This document shows, piece after piece, positions 56,593-64,000 of a DNA stretch of 64,000 nt. The stretch covers positions 2,666,001 to 2,730,000 of the forward strand of contig CP101406.1 in assembly GCA_024758765.1 (NCBI GenBank). Reading direction: 5' to 3'. The notes beneath the pieces are model-generated. The model searched no databases and was not told the origin of the DNA. It was given only the letters and a program-made list of their open reading frames with translations. Position numbers and translations under genes: made by a program. The DNA comes from Mycobacterium sp. SVM_VP21 (GTDB lineage: Bacteria > Actinomycetota > Actinomycetes > Mycobacteriales > Mycobacteriaceae). The number at the start of each line of letters is the position of its first letter. The stretch's first letter is position 1.

Positions 56593-58590
56593 GTGTCGAA
56601 GATTTCCACCGCTGCGCGGCGCCTGGTTCTAGGCCGGCCCTTTCGCAGCGATCGGCTAAGCCACACGCTGCTGCCCAAGCGCATCGCCCTGCCGGTATTC
56701 GCGTCCGATGCGCTGTCCTCGGTGGCCTACGGACCCGAAGAAGTCTTTCTGGTGTTGTCGGTGGCGGGTCTGGCGGCCTATCGGATGACGCTGTGGGTAG
56801 GCCTGGCTGTCGCCTTCGTGTTCATCACCGTGGTGGCCTCTTACCGCCAGAATGTGCACGCCTATCCTTCCGGCGGCGGCGACTACGAGGTGGTCACCAC
56901 CAATCTGGGTGCAACCGCGGGCCTGACCGTGGCCAGCGCGTTGATGGTGGATTACGTTCTGACGGTTGCGGTCTCGATCTCATCGGGGATCGCCAACATC
57001 GGCTCGGCGATACCGTTCATCGCCGATCACAAGGTGGCGTTCGCAGTCGGGACTGTGATCGTGGTGGCGGCAGCGAATCTGCGGGGCATCCGAGAATCGG
57101 GTACCGCGTTCGCCATTCCGACATATGCGTTCATGATCGGGGTCTTCGCCATGCTGGGGTGGGGGCTGTTCCAGATCTTTGTGATGGGCAACCCATTGCA
57201 AGCCGAGTCGGCCGAGTTCAAAATCCACTCCACCCAGGGCGAGATGGTCGGGGTGGCCCTGGTGTTCCTGGTGGCGAAATCGTTCTCGTCGGGATGTGCC
57301 GCTCTGACCGGGGTGGAGGCGATCAGCAACGGTGTGCCGGCCTTCCGCAAACCGAAGTCGCGCAACGCGGCCAACACGCTGCTGATGCTGGGTGTGATCG
57401 CGGTGACACTGATGATGGGCATCATCGTGCTGGCCCGCCAGACCGGGGTGAAGATCGCTGCGCGCCCGCATGAACAGCTCATCGGGGCGCCGGCGGACTA
57501 CGACCAGAAGACCTTGCTGGCTCAGCTGGCCGAGACGGTGTTCCGGGGCTTTCCGCCCGGCCTGTGGATCATCGCCGGAGTGACGGCGCTAATCCTGGCG
57601 CTGGCCGCCAACACCGCGTTCAACGGTTTCCCGGTGCTGGGTTCGATCCTGGCGCAGGACCGCTACCTGCCGCGCCAGCTGCACACCCGCGGCGACCGGC
57701 TGGCGTTCTCCAACGGCATCGTGTTCCTCGCCCTGGTGGCCATCGCCTTCATCGTGGCGTTCGGGGCAGAGGTGACCGCGCTGATCCAGCTCTACATCGT
57801 CGGAGTGTTCGTCTCCTTCACGCTCAGTCAGATCGGTATGGTGCGGCACTGGAATCGGTTGCTGCGTAACGAAATCGACCGTGCGGCCCGGGTCAAGATG
57901 ATGCGTTCCCGGGTGGTCAACACCATCGGATTCGTGGCTACCGGGGTGGTGTTGATCGTGGTGATCGCCACCAAGTTTGTGGCCGGCGCCTGGATTGCGA
58001 TCGTCGCGATGTCGGTGCTGTTCCTTGTGATGAAGATGATCCGCCGGCACTACGACACCGTGAGTCAGGAGTTGGCCGAGCAGTCGGCTGCGCTGGACGA
58101 CCAGGCGGTGCTGCCCAGCCGCAACCACGCCCTGGTCCTGGTGTCCAAGCTGCATCTGCCGACCCGTCGCGCGCTGGCCTACGCGAGGGCGACGCGCCCG
58201 GACGCGCTGGAGGCGATCACGGTCAACGTCGATGACACCGAAACCCGCGCCCTGGTGCGCGAATGGGAAGATAGCGAGATCACCGTCCCGCTCAAGGTGA
58301 TTGCATCGCCGTACCGTGAGGTCACCCGACCGGTGCTCGATTACGTCAAACGCATCAGTAAGGAGTCGCCGCGCACCGTGGTGACTGTTTACATCCCCGA
58401 ATACGTGGTGGGCCACTGGTGGGAGCAGCTGCTCCACAACCAAAGCGCGCTGCGACTCAAGACCCGGCTGTTGTTCATGCCGCAGGTCATGGTTACCTCG
58501 GTGCCCTGGCAGCTGAACTCCTCGGAGCGGCGCAAAGTCTTGGAGCCGCATCACGCGCCCGGCGACACCCGGAGAGGCTTCTTAGAGTGA
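56593..58590 (+). CDS. APC-superfamily permease, KimA-like potassium importer
   Basis: 665 residues. Twelve hydrophobic segments with KimA (YdaO) signatures: FASDALSSVAYGPEE, ASYRQNVHAYPSGGGDYEV, VDYILTVAVS-like block, FSSGCAALTGVEAISNGVP, LAANTAFNGFPVLGSILAQD and TRGDRLAFSNGIVFL, then a cytoplasmic C-terminal domain. KimA imports K+ with H+ and is inhibited by c-di-AMP in Bacillus subtilis; that homology is from memory. GTG 56593 gives the length of the M. tuberculosis homologue (about 657). Divergent from ceoB, and coupled by GTGA overlap to the next gene. Confidence 0.8.
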   Translation: MSKISTAARRLVLGRPFRSDRLSHTLLPKRIALPVFASDALSSVAYGPEEVFLVLSVAGLAAYRMTLWVGLAVAFVFITVVASYRQNVHAYPSGGGDYEVVTTNLGATAGLTVASALMVDYVLTVAVSISSGIANIGSAIPFIADHKVAFAVGTVIVVAAANLRGIRESGTAFAIPTYAFMIGVFAMLGWGLFQIFVMGNPLQAESAEFKIHSTQGEMVGVALVFLVAKSFSSGCAALTGVEAISNGVPAFRKPKSRNAANTLLMLGVIAVTLMMGIIVLARQTGVKIAARPHEQLIGAPADYDQKTLLAQLAETVFRGFPPGLWIIAGVTALILALAANTAFNGFPVLGSILAQDRYLPRQLHTRGDRLAFSNGIVFLALVAIAFIVAFGAEVTALIQLYIVGVFVSFTLSQIGMVRHWNRLLRNEIDRAARVKMMRSRVVNTIGFVATGVVLIVVIATKFVAGAWIAIVAMSVLFLVMKMIRRHYDTVSQELAEQSAALDDQAVLPSRNHALVLVSKLHLPTRRALAYARATRPDALEAITVNVDDTETRALVREWEDSEITVPLKVIASPYREVTRPVLDYVKRISKESPRTVVTVYIPEYVVGHWWEQLLHNQSALRLKTRLLFMPQVMVTSVPWQLNSSERRKVLEPHHAPGDTRRGFLE

Positions 58591-59762
58591 TCGACCAGGA
58601 ATTGGTCTTGACGACCGGGGCACCGGCGAACGGCGGCAGCTGTGTGGCGCGCCACGACGGTCGGGTCGTTTTCGTGCGCTATGCGCTGCCCGGTGAGCAG
58701 GTGCGGGTGCGGATCACCGCCGAGCGGGGCTCGTATTGGCACGGTGAATGTGTTGAGGTGCTCGAACCCGCGGCCGGCCGGATCGACTCGCTGTGCCCGA
58801 TCGCCGGGGCCGACGGCGCCGGCTGCTGCGACCTGGCGTTCGCCGATCCGGGCGTGGCACGCGAGCTCAAGGGTGCGGTGGTGTCCAATCAGCTGGCGAG
58901 GCTCGGCGGCCACGAGTGGGAGGGTTCTGCCGAACCGGTCGGTGACGACGGCCCGACCGGTTGGCGCACCCGGGTCCGCTTGGACGTCGGTGCCGACGGC
59001 CGGGCCGGATTCCACCGGTATCACAGTGATGAGCTGGTCACCGACCTGCAATGCGGGCAGCTGCCGGCCGGAATGATCAAGGGACTGGCCGAACAGTCCT
59101 GGCGGCCCGGCGATCACCTGCACGTGGTGGCCGACGACGACGGTGTCCGGCATGTGGTGAGCACCGGGCGCGGTCACCGTCCCCAAGTCATGGAGGGCGA
59201 CTACCACGCCACCCAGTGGGTGGGCCGCCGGCGTTGGCAGATTCCGGTGACGTCGTTCTGGCAGGCGCATCGCCGGGCGGCCGCGCTCTACAGCGCGCTG
59301 GTCGGCCAGTGGGCGCAGGCCGACACCGGAATGACCGCCTGGGATCTTTACGGCGGGGCCGGGATTTTCGCCGCGGCGCTGGCCCAGACGGTGGGGGAGT
59401 CGGGCCGGGTGATCAGTGCCGACACGTCACGGGCCGCGACCGGCGCCGCGCGCGCTGCGCTGGCTGACCTACCGCAGGTATCGGTGCGCACCGATTCGGT
59501 GCGAAGGGTGTTGAGCGATGCGCCCTGTCGCGCCGACGTCGCGGTGCTGGACCCGCCGCGTGCTGGCGCCGGGCGGGAGGTGATCGAGGCGCTGGCCGCC
59601 GCCGGCGTACCGCGCATTGTGCACATCGGTTGCGAGGCAGCGTCTTTCGCTCGAGACATCGGTTTGTACCGTTCCCAGGGGTATGCCGTGGAGCAGATCC
59701 GGGTGTTCGACGCGTTCCCGCTGACCCACCACGTGGAGTGCGTCGCGCTGCTGACCCGCTGA
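58587..59762 (+). CDS. RNA uracil-5-methyltransferase (TrmA/RumA family)
   Basis: 391 residues. N-terminal TRAM RNA-binding domain (QELVLTTGAPANGGSCVARHDG), four-cysteine-rich region typical of RumA (SLCPIAGADGAGCCDLAF), SAM domain with WDLYGGAGIFAAAL, LDPPRAGAG, and the catalytic Cys in IHIGCEAASFARD. It methylates U in rRNA or tRNA. GTG overlaps the KimA-like stop. Substrate position not determinable from sequence. Confidence 0.85.
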   Translation: MIDQELVLTTGAPANGGSCVARHDGRVVFVRYALPGEQVRVRITAERGSYWHGECVEVLEPAAGRIDSLCPIAGADGAGCCDLAFADPGVARELKGAVVSNQLARLGGHEWEGSAEPVGDDGPTGWRTRVRLDVGADGRAGFHRYHSDELVTDLQCGQLPAGMIKGLAEQSWRPGDHLHVVADDDGVRHVVSTGRGHRPQVMEGDYHATQWVGRRRWQIPVTSFWQAHRRAAALYSALVGQWAQADTGMTAWDLYGGAGIFAAALAQTVGESGRVISADTSRAATGAARAALADLPQVSVRTDSVRRVLSDAPCRADVAVLDPPRAGAGREVIEALAAAGVPRIVHIGCEAASFARDIGLYRSQGYAVEQIRVFDAFPLTHHVECVALLTR

Positions 59763-59955
59763 CTGCTCGCGCCAGCGTGCCTGCCGTGGTTCATCGACTC
59801 GGGCTGGAATCTGGCGTTCGGGGTGTTGCCGCCTTACTGGGCGGTCAAGGCATGCTGGGTGGCCGGCCACCACGGTGTGTGGTCGCCGTATCTACTCGGC
59901 AGGGTTGTCTACAACCTGGCAGTCGCGATACCGCTGGATCGCCGATTCATCCCCA
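59763..59955 (+). pseudogene. Relic of an ABC-transporter permease C-terminus
   Basis: In the frame from 59769 a recognisable stretch reads LPWFIDSGWNLAFGVLPPYW and continues AVKACWVAGHHGVW, then YLLGRVVYNLAVAIPLDRRF, a hydrophobic permease tail with no start. In M. tuberculosis the ABC genes Rv2686c-Rv2688c sit at this place; here they are missing, so this is the probable remnant. It is unlikely to be expressed. Confidence 0.55.
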
Positions 59956-59981
59956 AGAACACCCGAGGTATCGCTGGAAAC

Positions 59982-60048
59982 CCACCTCGAAACCGACGTT
60001 CTACAGCCGACTTCTCGCACTTTTTCTGCAAAACGTCGGTCTCGGTGG
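59982..60048. terminator. Hairpin after the permease relic
   Basis: ACCGACGTT (59992-60000) pairs perfectly with AACGTCGGT (60032-60040), extended outward by CCACC/GGTGG with mismatches. Loop of about 31 bases. Lies before the convergent transporter gene ending at 60076; likely terminator. Confidence 0.6.
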
Positions 60049-60075
60049 AGCGAGGCGGGGCGCGCGCAGTGCGAG

Positions 60076-61365
60076 TCAGCCAAATACGAAGTAGCGCAAC
60101 CACAGATACACTGCCGTCAGCGCGACCGAGACGGCGGTGACCACAATGCCCTTGCGGGTGAATTCCCAGAATGAGATGGGATTGTCTGCCCGGCGGGCGA
60201 TTCCGAGCATCACCACGTTGGCGCTGGCTCCGACGGCGGTCAGGTTGCCACCGAAGTCAGCACCCAGTGCCAGCGCCCACCACAGCGCGTCGGGGTGCGA
60301 GTTGTTGGGCAAGGTGGTGCTCAGCTCGGCCACGATCGGCGTCATGGTTGCCACGTAGGGGATGTTGTCGATGATCCCGGACACCGGCGCGGACACCCCC
60401 AAGATGCCCATCGTGGTCAATAGTGCATTGCCGCTGGTAACCGCGGTGGCAGCTTTGGCGAGGGCGGCGATCACGCCGGTATCTACCAGGGCGCCAACCA
60501 TCACGAACAGTCCGGCGAAGAACAACAGCGTTTCCCACTCGACCCCGGACAGATAATCCGAGCGCTCCAGACCGGAGGTCAGGATCAAGACCCCGGCACC
60601 GAGCAGGGCGACCACCGATGGCTCGAGATGTAGCGCCGAATGCCCGATGAATGCGGCGAACACCGCGACGAGCACCAGTCCACACTTGATCAGCAGGCCG
60701 CGATCGCGGATTGCCTCACCCTCCTCCAGTGCCATCACGTCGGCGACCCGCTCGGCGTCGACGGCGAACGACCCGGGAAATAGACGGGGCAACATGGCAA
60801 TGAACGCGGCGATGACGATGGCGACGATAGGCGCCAGGTTCAGCAGGAAGGAATTGAACGTCAATCCTCCTCGGCTGGCGATGATGATGTTGGGTGGATC
60901 ACCGACCAGGGTTGCGGCGCCGCCGATGTTGGATGCGAACACCTCGGCCATCAGAAACGGTGCGGCACTGATGTCGAGACGGTCACAGACCAGCAGCGTG
61001 ACCGGGGCGATCAGCAGCACAGTGGTGACGTTGTCCAGCAACGCTGAGGCCACCGCGGTCACCAGCACCAGCAGGATCATGATCCGTAGCGGGGAACCCT
61101 TGGCGCGCTTGGCTGCCCAGATGGCGATGTACTCGAAAACGCCGGTCTGGCGCAGCACGCTGACAATGATCATCATGCCCAGCAGCAGGAAGATGACGTC
61201 CCAGTCGATACCGGTCGCACGGGAATAGAAGATGTCATCGGACGAAATGACCGGCAGGATGACGACTGCCGCCGCGCCGGCCAGCGCTACCACCGTCTTG
61301 TTGACCCGGTCGGCGGCGATGAACGCGTACGCGGTCAGAAACACCGCGACCGCAATGAATGCCAT
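60076..61365 (-). CDS. ArsB/NhaD-superfamily membrane anion transporter
   Basis: 429 residues, about eleven helices with the family blocks [68 protein letters not shown] and [20 protein letters not shown]. ArsB/NhaD members move arsenite, anions or Na+; no ars operon is nearby, so the substrate is open. M. tuberculosis has two such paralogues side by side at this place (arsA and arsB1); only one is present here. ATG start. Confidence 0.85.
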   Translation of the reverse strand: MAFIAVAVFLTAYAFIAADRVNKTVVALAGAAAVVILPVISSDDIFYSRATGIDWDVIFLLLGMMIIVSVLRQTGVFEYIAIWAAKRAKGSPLRIMILLVLVTAVASALLDNVTTVLLIAPVTLLVCDRLDISAAPFLMAEVFASNIGGAATLVGDPPNIIIASRGGLTFNSFLLNLAPIVAIVIAAFIAMLPRLFPGSFAVDAERVADVMALEEGEAIRDRGLLIKCGLVLVAVFAAFIGHSALHLEPSVVALLGAGVLILTSGLERSDYLSGVEWETLLFFAGLFVMVGALVDTGVIAALAKAATAVTSGNALLTTMGILGVSAPVSGIIDNIPYVATMTPIVAELSTTLPNNSHPDALWWALALGADFGGNLTAVGASANVVMLGIARRADNPISFWEFTRKGIVVTAVSVALTAVYLWLRYFVFG

Positions 61366-61372
61366 CAGCGGG

Positions 61373-61816
61373 TCAGACTCTCAGCGCCGCGGCAAGCAAC
61401 CGCGACGCGGTGATGACCCCGTGCAGCTCACCGTCCTTGACGACGGCAATCAAGGGGCTGTGCAGTCGGGCCATCATGGCGGCCACTTCGATCACGGTCG
61501 CGTCGGCGTCGGCGGCCGGCACGTCTCGTAGGTGTTCGGGCAGCACGTCACGCACCGTCTTGCCGCGAAGCTTCTCGGCCGAGCGGTCCGCCACGGTCTC
61601 GCTCAGTACGCCCGCCAGCGAGGGGTCGTCCTGGACGTAGCCCGGCACGATGAAGCGCACCACCTGGGAGGCCGGCAGCACCGCGTACGGCTTGCCGGCC
61701 GCGTCGGTGACGACGATGCCGGGCAACCGATGCTCCGCCAATAACCTGGCGGCGGCCAGCGCGTCGGAGTCGATAGCCACCACCGGGAATTCTTCGGCGA
61801 TCTGTTCGGCCTGCAC
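61373..61816 (-). CDS. CBS-pair protein
   Basis: 147 residues, CBS pair ([29 protein letters not shown] split over two strands; [17 protein letters not shown]). GTG start, ends seven bases before the transporter start, so it may regulate that transporter. Adjacent position is conserved in M. tuberculosis (Rv2683). Confidence 0.8.
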   Translation of the reverse strand: MQAEQIAEEFPVVAIDSDALAAARLLAEHRLPGIVVTDAAGKPYAVLPASQVVRFIVPGYVQDDPSLAGVLSETVADRSAEKLRGKTVRDVLPEHLRDVPAADADATVIEVAAMMARLHSPLIAVVKDGELHGVITASRLLAAALRV

Positions 61817-61863
61817 ACGACGACGATACGGTGGGTGCCCGCGGCCATGCGTAGACTGGCCCG

Positions 61864-63858
61864 ATGCTTGAAGGGATCCGCGGCCCCGCCGATCTGCAGC
61901 ACCTCACGCAGGCTCAGCTGACCGATCTGGCGGCGGAAATCCGCGAGTTCCTGATCCACAAGGTCGCCGCGACCGGCGGGCATCTGGGCCCCAACCTGGG
62001 TGTGGTGGAGCTGACGTTGGCGCTGCACCGGGTGTTCGACTCCCCGCACGACCCGATCATCTTCGACACCGGGCATCAGGCCTACGTGCACAAGATGCTG
62101 ACCGGACGCAGCCGCGACTTCGACACCCTGCGCAAGAAGGGCGGGCTGTCGGGTTACCCGTCGCGCGCCGAGAGCGAGCACGACTGGGTGGAGTCCAGCC
62201 ACGCCAGCTCGGCGCTGTCCTACGCCGACGGCCTGGCCAAAGCCTTCGAGCTCACCGGACACCGCAACCGGCACGTGGTGGCCGTCGTCGGTGACGGCGC
62301 CCTGACCGGCGGGATGTGCTGGGAGGCGCTCAACAACATCGCCGCAGGCAACCGCCCGGTGGTGGTCGTGGTCAATGACAACGGCCGTAGCTACGCGCCC
62401 ACCATCGGTGGCTTCGCCGACCACCTGGCCGCACTGCGGCTGCAGCCCGCCTACGAGCGCCTGCTGGAGCGAGGCCGCACGGCGATCCGCGGGGTGCCGG
62501 TCGTCGGGGAACTCGGCTACCAGGTGATCCACAGCTTCAAAGCGGGGCTCAAAGATGCACTGGCGCCGCAGGCGCTCTTCACCGACCTCGGCCTGAAATA
62601 CCTGGGCCCGATCGACGGTCATGACGAGGCCGCGGTGGAATCCGCGCTGCGCCGCGCACGGGGCTTCGGCGGGCCGGTGATCGTGCACGTGGTCACCCAA
62701 AAGGGCAAGGGCTACGGCCCGGCCGAGAACGACGAGGCCGAGCAGATGCACGCCTGCGGGGTGATCGACCCGCTGACGGGCAACGCCACCGAAACCGCCG
62801 GACGCGGCTGGACGGCGGTGTTCTCCGACGCGCTCATCGAGTACGGCACCAAGCGCCGTGATGTCGTCGCCATCACCGCCGCGATGCCGGGCCCCACGGG
62901 GCTCGCGCCGTTCGGACAGCGCTTTCCTGATCGGATGTTCGACGTCGGAATCGCCGAGCAACATGCGATGACGTCCGCGGCCGGCCTGGCTATGGGTGGC
63001 CTGCACCCGGTGGTGGCGGTGTATTCGACGTTCCTCAACCGTGCCTTCGACCAGCTCGTGATGGACGTCGCGCTGCACAAGCTGCCGGTGACGCTGGTGT
63101 TGGACCGGTCCGGGATCACCGGGCCCGACGGCGCCAGTCATAACGGCATGTGGGATCTGTCGGTGCTGGGGATCGTGCCCGGAATCCGGGTGGCCGCACC
63201 TCGCGACGGCATCCGGCTGCGCGAAGAGCTCGGCGAAGCGCTCGACATCCATGACGGGCCCACCGCATTGCGATTCCCCAAAGGGGATGTGGGCGAAGAC
63301 ATTCCCGCCATCGAGCGGCGCGCTGGGGTGGACCTGCTGGCGGTCCCGGCCGACGGGTTGCCGCAAGACGTCCTGCTGGTCGCGGTCGGCGCGTTCGCGC
63401 CCATGGCGTTGGCGGTGGCCGACCGGCTGCACAACCAGGGCATCGGGGTGACGGTCATTGACCCGCGGTGGGTGCTTCCGGTGCCGGAGGTGCTCGTCGA
63501 GATGGCCGGCGCACACAAGCTGGTGGTCACCTGCGAGGACAACGGCGTGGCCGGCGGTATCGGCTCGGCGGTCTCGGCGGCGCTGCGGCGCGCCGACATC
63601 GACGTGCCCTGCCGCGACGTGGGGCTGCCGCAGCGTTTCTACGACCACGCCTCGCGCGGGCAGCTGCTGGCCGAGGTCGGTCTGACCGCCCAGGATGTGG
63701 CCCGCCAGATCACCGGCTGGGTGGCGGCGATGGGCGCCTGCAACTGCGTCGACGAGGTGTCAGCGAGCGGCTGGACCAGTTCGCGCCCGGACGGGCGGCC
63801 AGATCATGTCGAACAACCACGCGAACACGAACGTGTAAACGAGGAAGAAGGCCAGTAG
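61864..63858 (+). CDS. dxs: 1-deoxy-D-xylulose-5-phosphate synthase
   Basis: 664 residues. Condenses pyruvate and glyceraldehyde 3-phosphate in the MEP isoprenoid pathway. TPP motif [16 protein letters not shown] with paired [11 protein letters not shown], substrate site [11 protein letters not shown], catalytic Glu in [14 protein letters not shown], and the C-terminal transketolase domain. The usual protein is about 638 residues; after [11 protein letters not shown] the tail (about 27 residues, hydrophilic) is unlike the family and its last 99 bases overlap the PACE gene on the other strand, so the natural stop was probably lost. Confidence 0.95.
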   Translation: MLEGIRGPADLQHLTQAQLTDLAAEIREFLIHKVAATGGHLGPNLGVVELTLALHRVFDSPHDPIIFDTGHQAYVHKMLTGRSRDFDTLRKKGGLSGYPSRAESEHDWVESSHASSALSYADGLAKAFELTGHRNRHVVAVVGDGALTGGMCWEALNNIAAGNRPVVVVVNDNGRSYAPTIGGFADHLAALRLQPAYERLLERGRTAIRGVPVVGELGYQVIHSFKAGLKDALAPQALFTDLGLKYLGPIDGHDEAAVESALRRARGFGGPVIVHVVTQKGKGYGPAENDEAEQMHACGVIDPLTGNATETAGRGWTAVFSDALIEYGTKRRDVVAITAAMPGPTGLAPFGQRFPDRMFDVGIAEQHAMTSAAGLAMGGLHPVVAVYSTFLNRAFDQLVMDVALHKLPVTLVLDRSGITGPDGASHNGMWDLSVLGIVPGIRVAAPRDGIRLREELGEALDIHDGPTALRFPKGDVGEDIPAIERRAGVDLLAVPADGLPQDVLLVAVGAFAPMALAVADRLHNQGIGVTVIDPRWVLPVPEVLVEMAGAHKLVVTCEDNGVAGGIGSAVSAALRRADIDVPCRDVGLPQRFYDHASRGQLLAEVGLTAQDVARQITGWVAAMGACNCVDEVSASGWTSSRPDGRPDHVEQPREHERVNEEEGQ

Positions 63859-64000
63859 TCCGGCCTCGAGGCTCAAAGCCTGCAGCAGGGAAACCTTGAG
63901 GGTCCAGGCGACGATCGGCAACAGCAGCACCACCAGGCCACCTTCGAAGCCGATGGCGTGCACGATCCGGCGGCCCACCGTGCGGGTCGCGCAGTCCTGC
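63760..64000 (-). CDS. PACE-family efflux protein (second BTP domain), cut by window edge
   Basis: The open frame runs to the window end (at least 79 residues). It reads [19 protein letters not shown], then a second helix and [17 protein letters not shown], the bacterial transmembrane pair (BTP) repeat of PACE transporters, which export chlorhexidine and related amines. A full protein has two such domains; this is the C-terminal one and the first lies beyond the window. It is rare next to dxs and overlaps it by 99 bases, suggesting a recent junction or transfer. Confidence 0.75.
   Translation of the reverse strand, partial: QDCATRTVGRRIVHAIGFEGGLVVLLLPIVAWTLKVSLLQALSLEAGLLAFFLVYTFVFAWLFDMIWPPVRARTGPAAR

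Noticed and set aside
61603-63648. A 681-codon minus-strand open frame across dxs
   Set aside because: Antisense to dxs with His/Arg/Gly-rich low-complexity translation; shadow frame.

Overview
The window is chromosomal DNA from a high-GC actinobacterium, almost certainly a mycobacterium outside the M. tuberculosis complex. The evidence is mycobactin genes (mbtA, mbtI, mbtK-N), the IrtAB importer, IdeR-type iron boxes, Eis, LppR, CeoB/CeoC, an Rpf-type secreted factor, GTG starts, four-base ATGA/GTGA gene overlaps and leaderless starts. Comparisons with M. tuberculosis gene order below are from memory, not from a search.

Layout. (1) 1-10228: iron acquisition. It holds the 3' end of mbtA, then irtA-irtB with a DUF3060 gene, mbtK, and mbtL-mbtM-mbtN, with three IdeR-like boxes. 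In M. tuberculosis mbtA lies in a different cluster from mbtK-N/irtAB, so the two loci look joined here. (2) 10229-15586: a secreted-type mycobacterial protein behind an IdeR-like box, a 160-base G/C homopolymer stretch, and a four-gene operon (SDR dehydrogenase, di-iron ferritin-like protein, Baeyer-Villiger-type monooxygenase, MerR regulator). (3) 15614-18002: a decayed DDE insertion sequence with a frameshifted tnpB inserted in it. It abuts the stop codon of a CsoR-family repressor that has its own palindromic operator. A 95-base relic of the same IS end lies at 39749-39843. (4) 18341-23696: mbtI (leaderless, IdeR box), a hemerythrin/Rieske pair, a small secreted Gly/Cys-rich protein, hemW and an rpf gene. 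(5) 24233-34365: sulfur assimilation. sirA-cysH-ferrochelatase and subI-cysT-cysW-cysA are each preceded by a short leaderless ORF ending in cysteine codons, a cysteine-sensing attenuator arrangement. Between them is a strong IdeR box driving an FhuF-like gene and a diflavin reductase. (6) 34428-50054: two small membrane proteins, a GH15 trehalase-type enzyme, lppR, lepA, a PemK-like protein, a CBS protein, RNase Z, rpsT, holA, comEC, comEA, a lipoprotein, two acyl-CoA dehydrogenases and eis. (7) 51270-64000: after a perfect 55-base tandem repeat the gene content jumps to the M. tuberculosis Rv2698-Rv2682 block: DUF3093, dut, DUF3710, hydrolase, OB-fold protein, DUF3159, ceoC/ceoB, a KimA-like permease, an RNA methyltransferase, an ABC-permease relic, an ArsB/NhaD-type transporter, a CBS protein and dxs. 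It ends in a PACE-family efflux gene cut by the window edge.

The first half links iron and sulfur. Mycobactin synthesis and import are under IdeR, and sulfate import and reduction to sulfide appear to be under cysteine-responsive leaders. The FhuF-like/diflavin pair sits in the sulfur block but carries an iron box, so it may release iron from siderophores. The second half is mostly conserved housekeeping, with a potassium module (KimA-like permease plus CeoB/CeoC) as its clearest functional unit.
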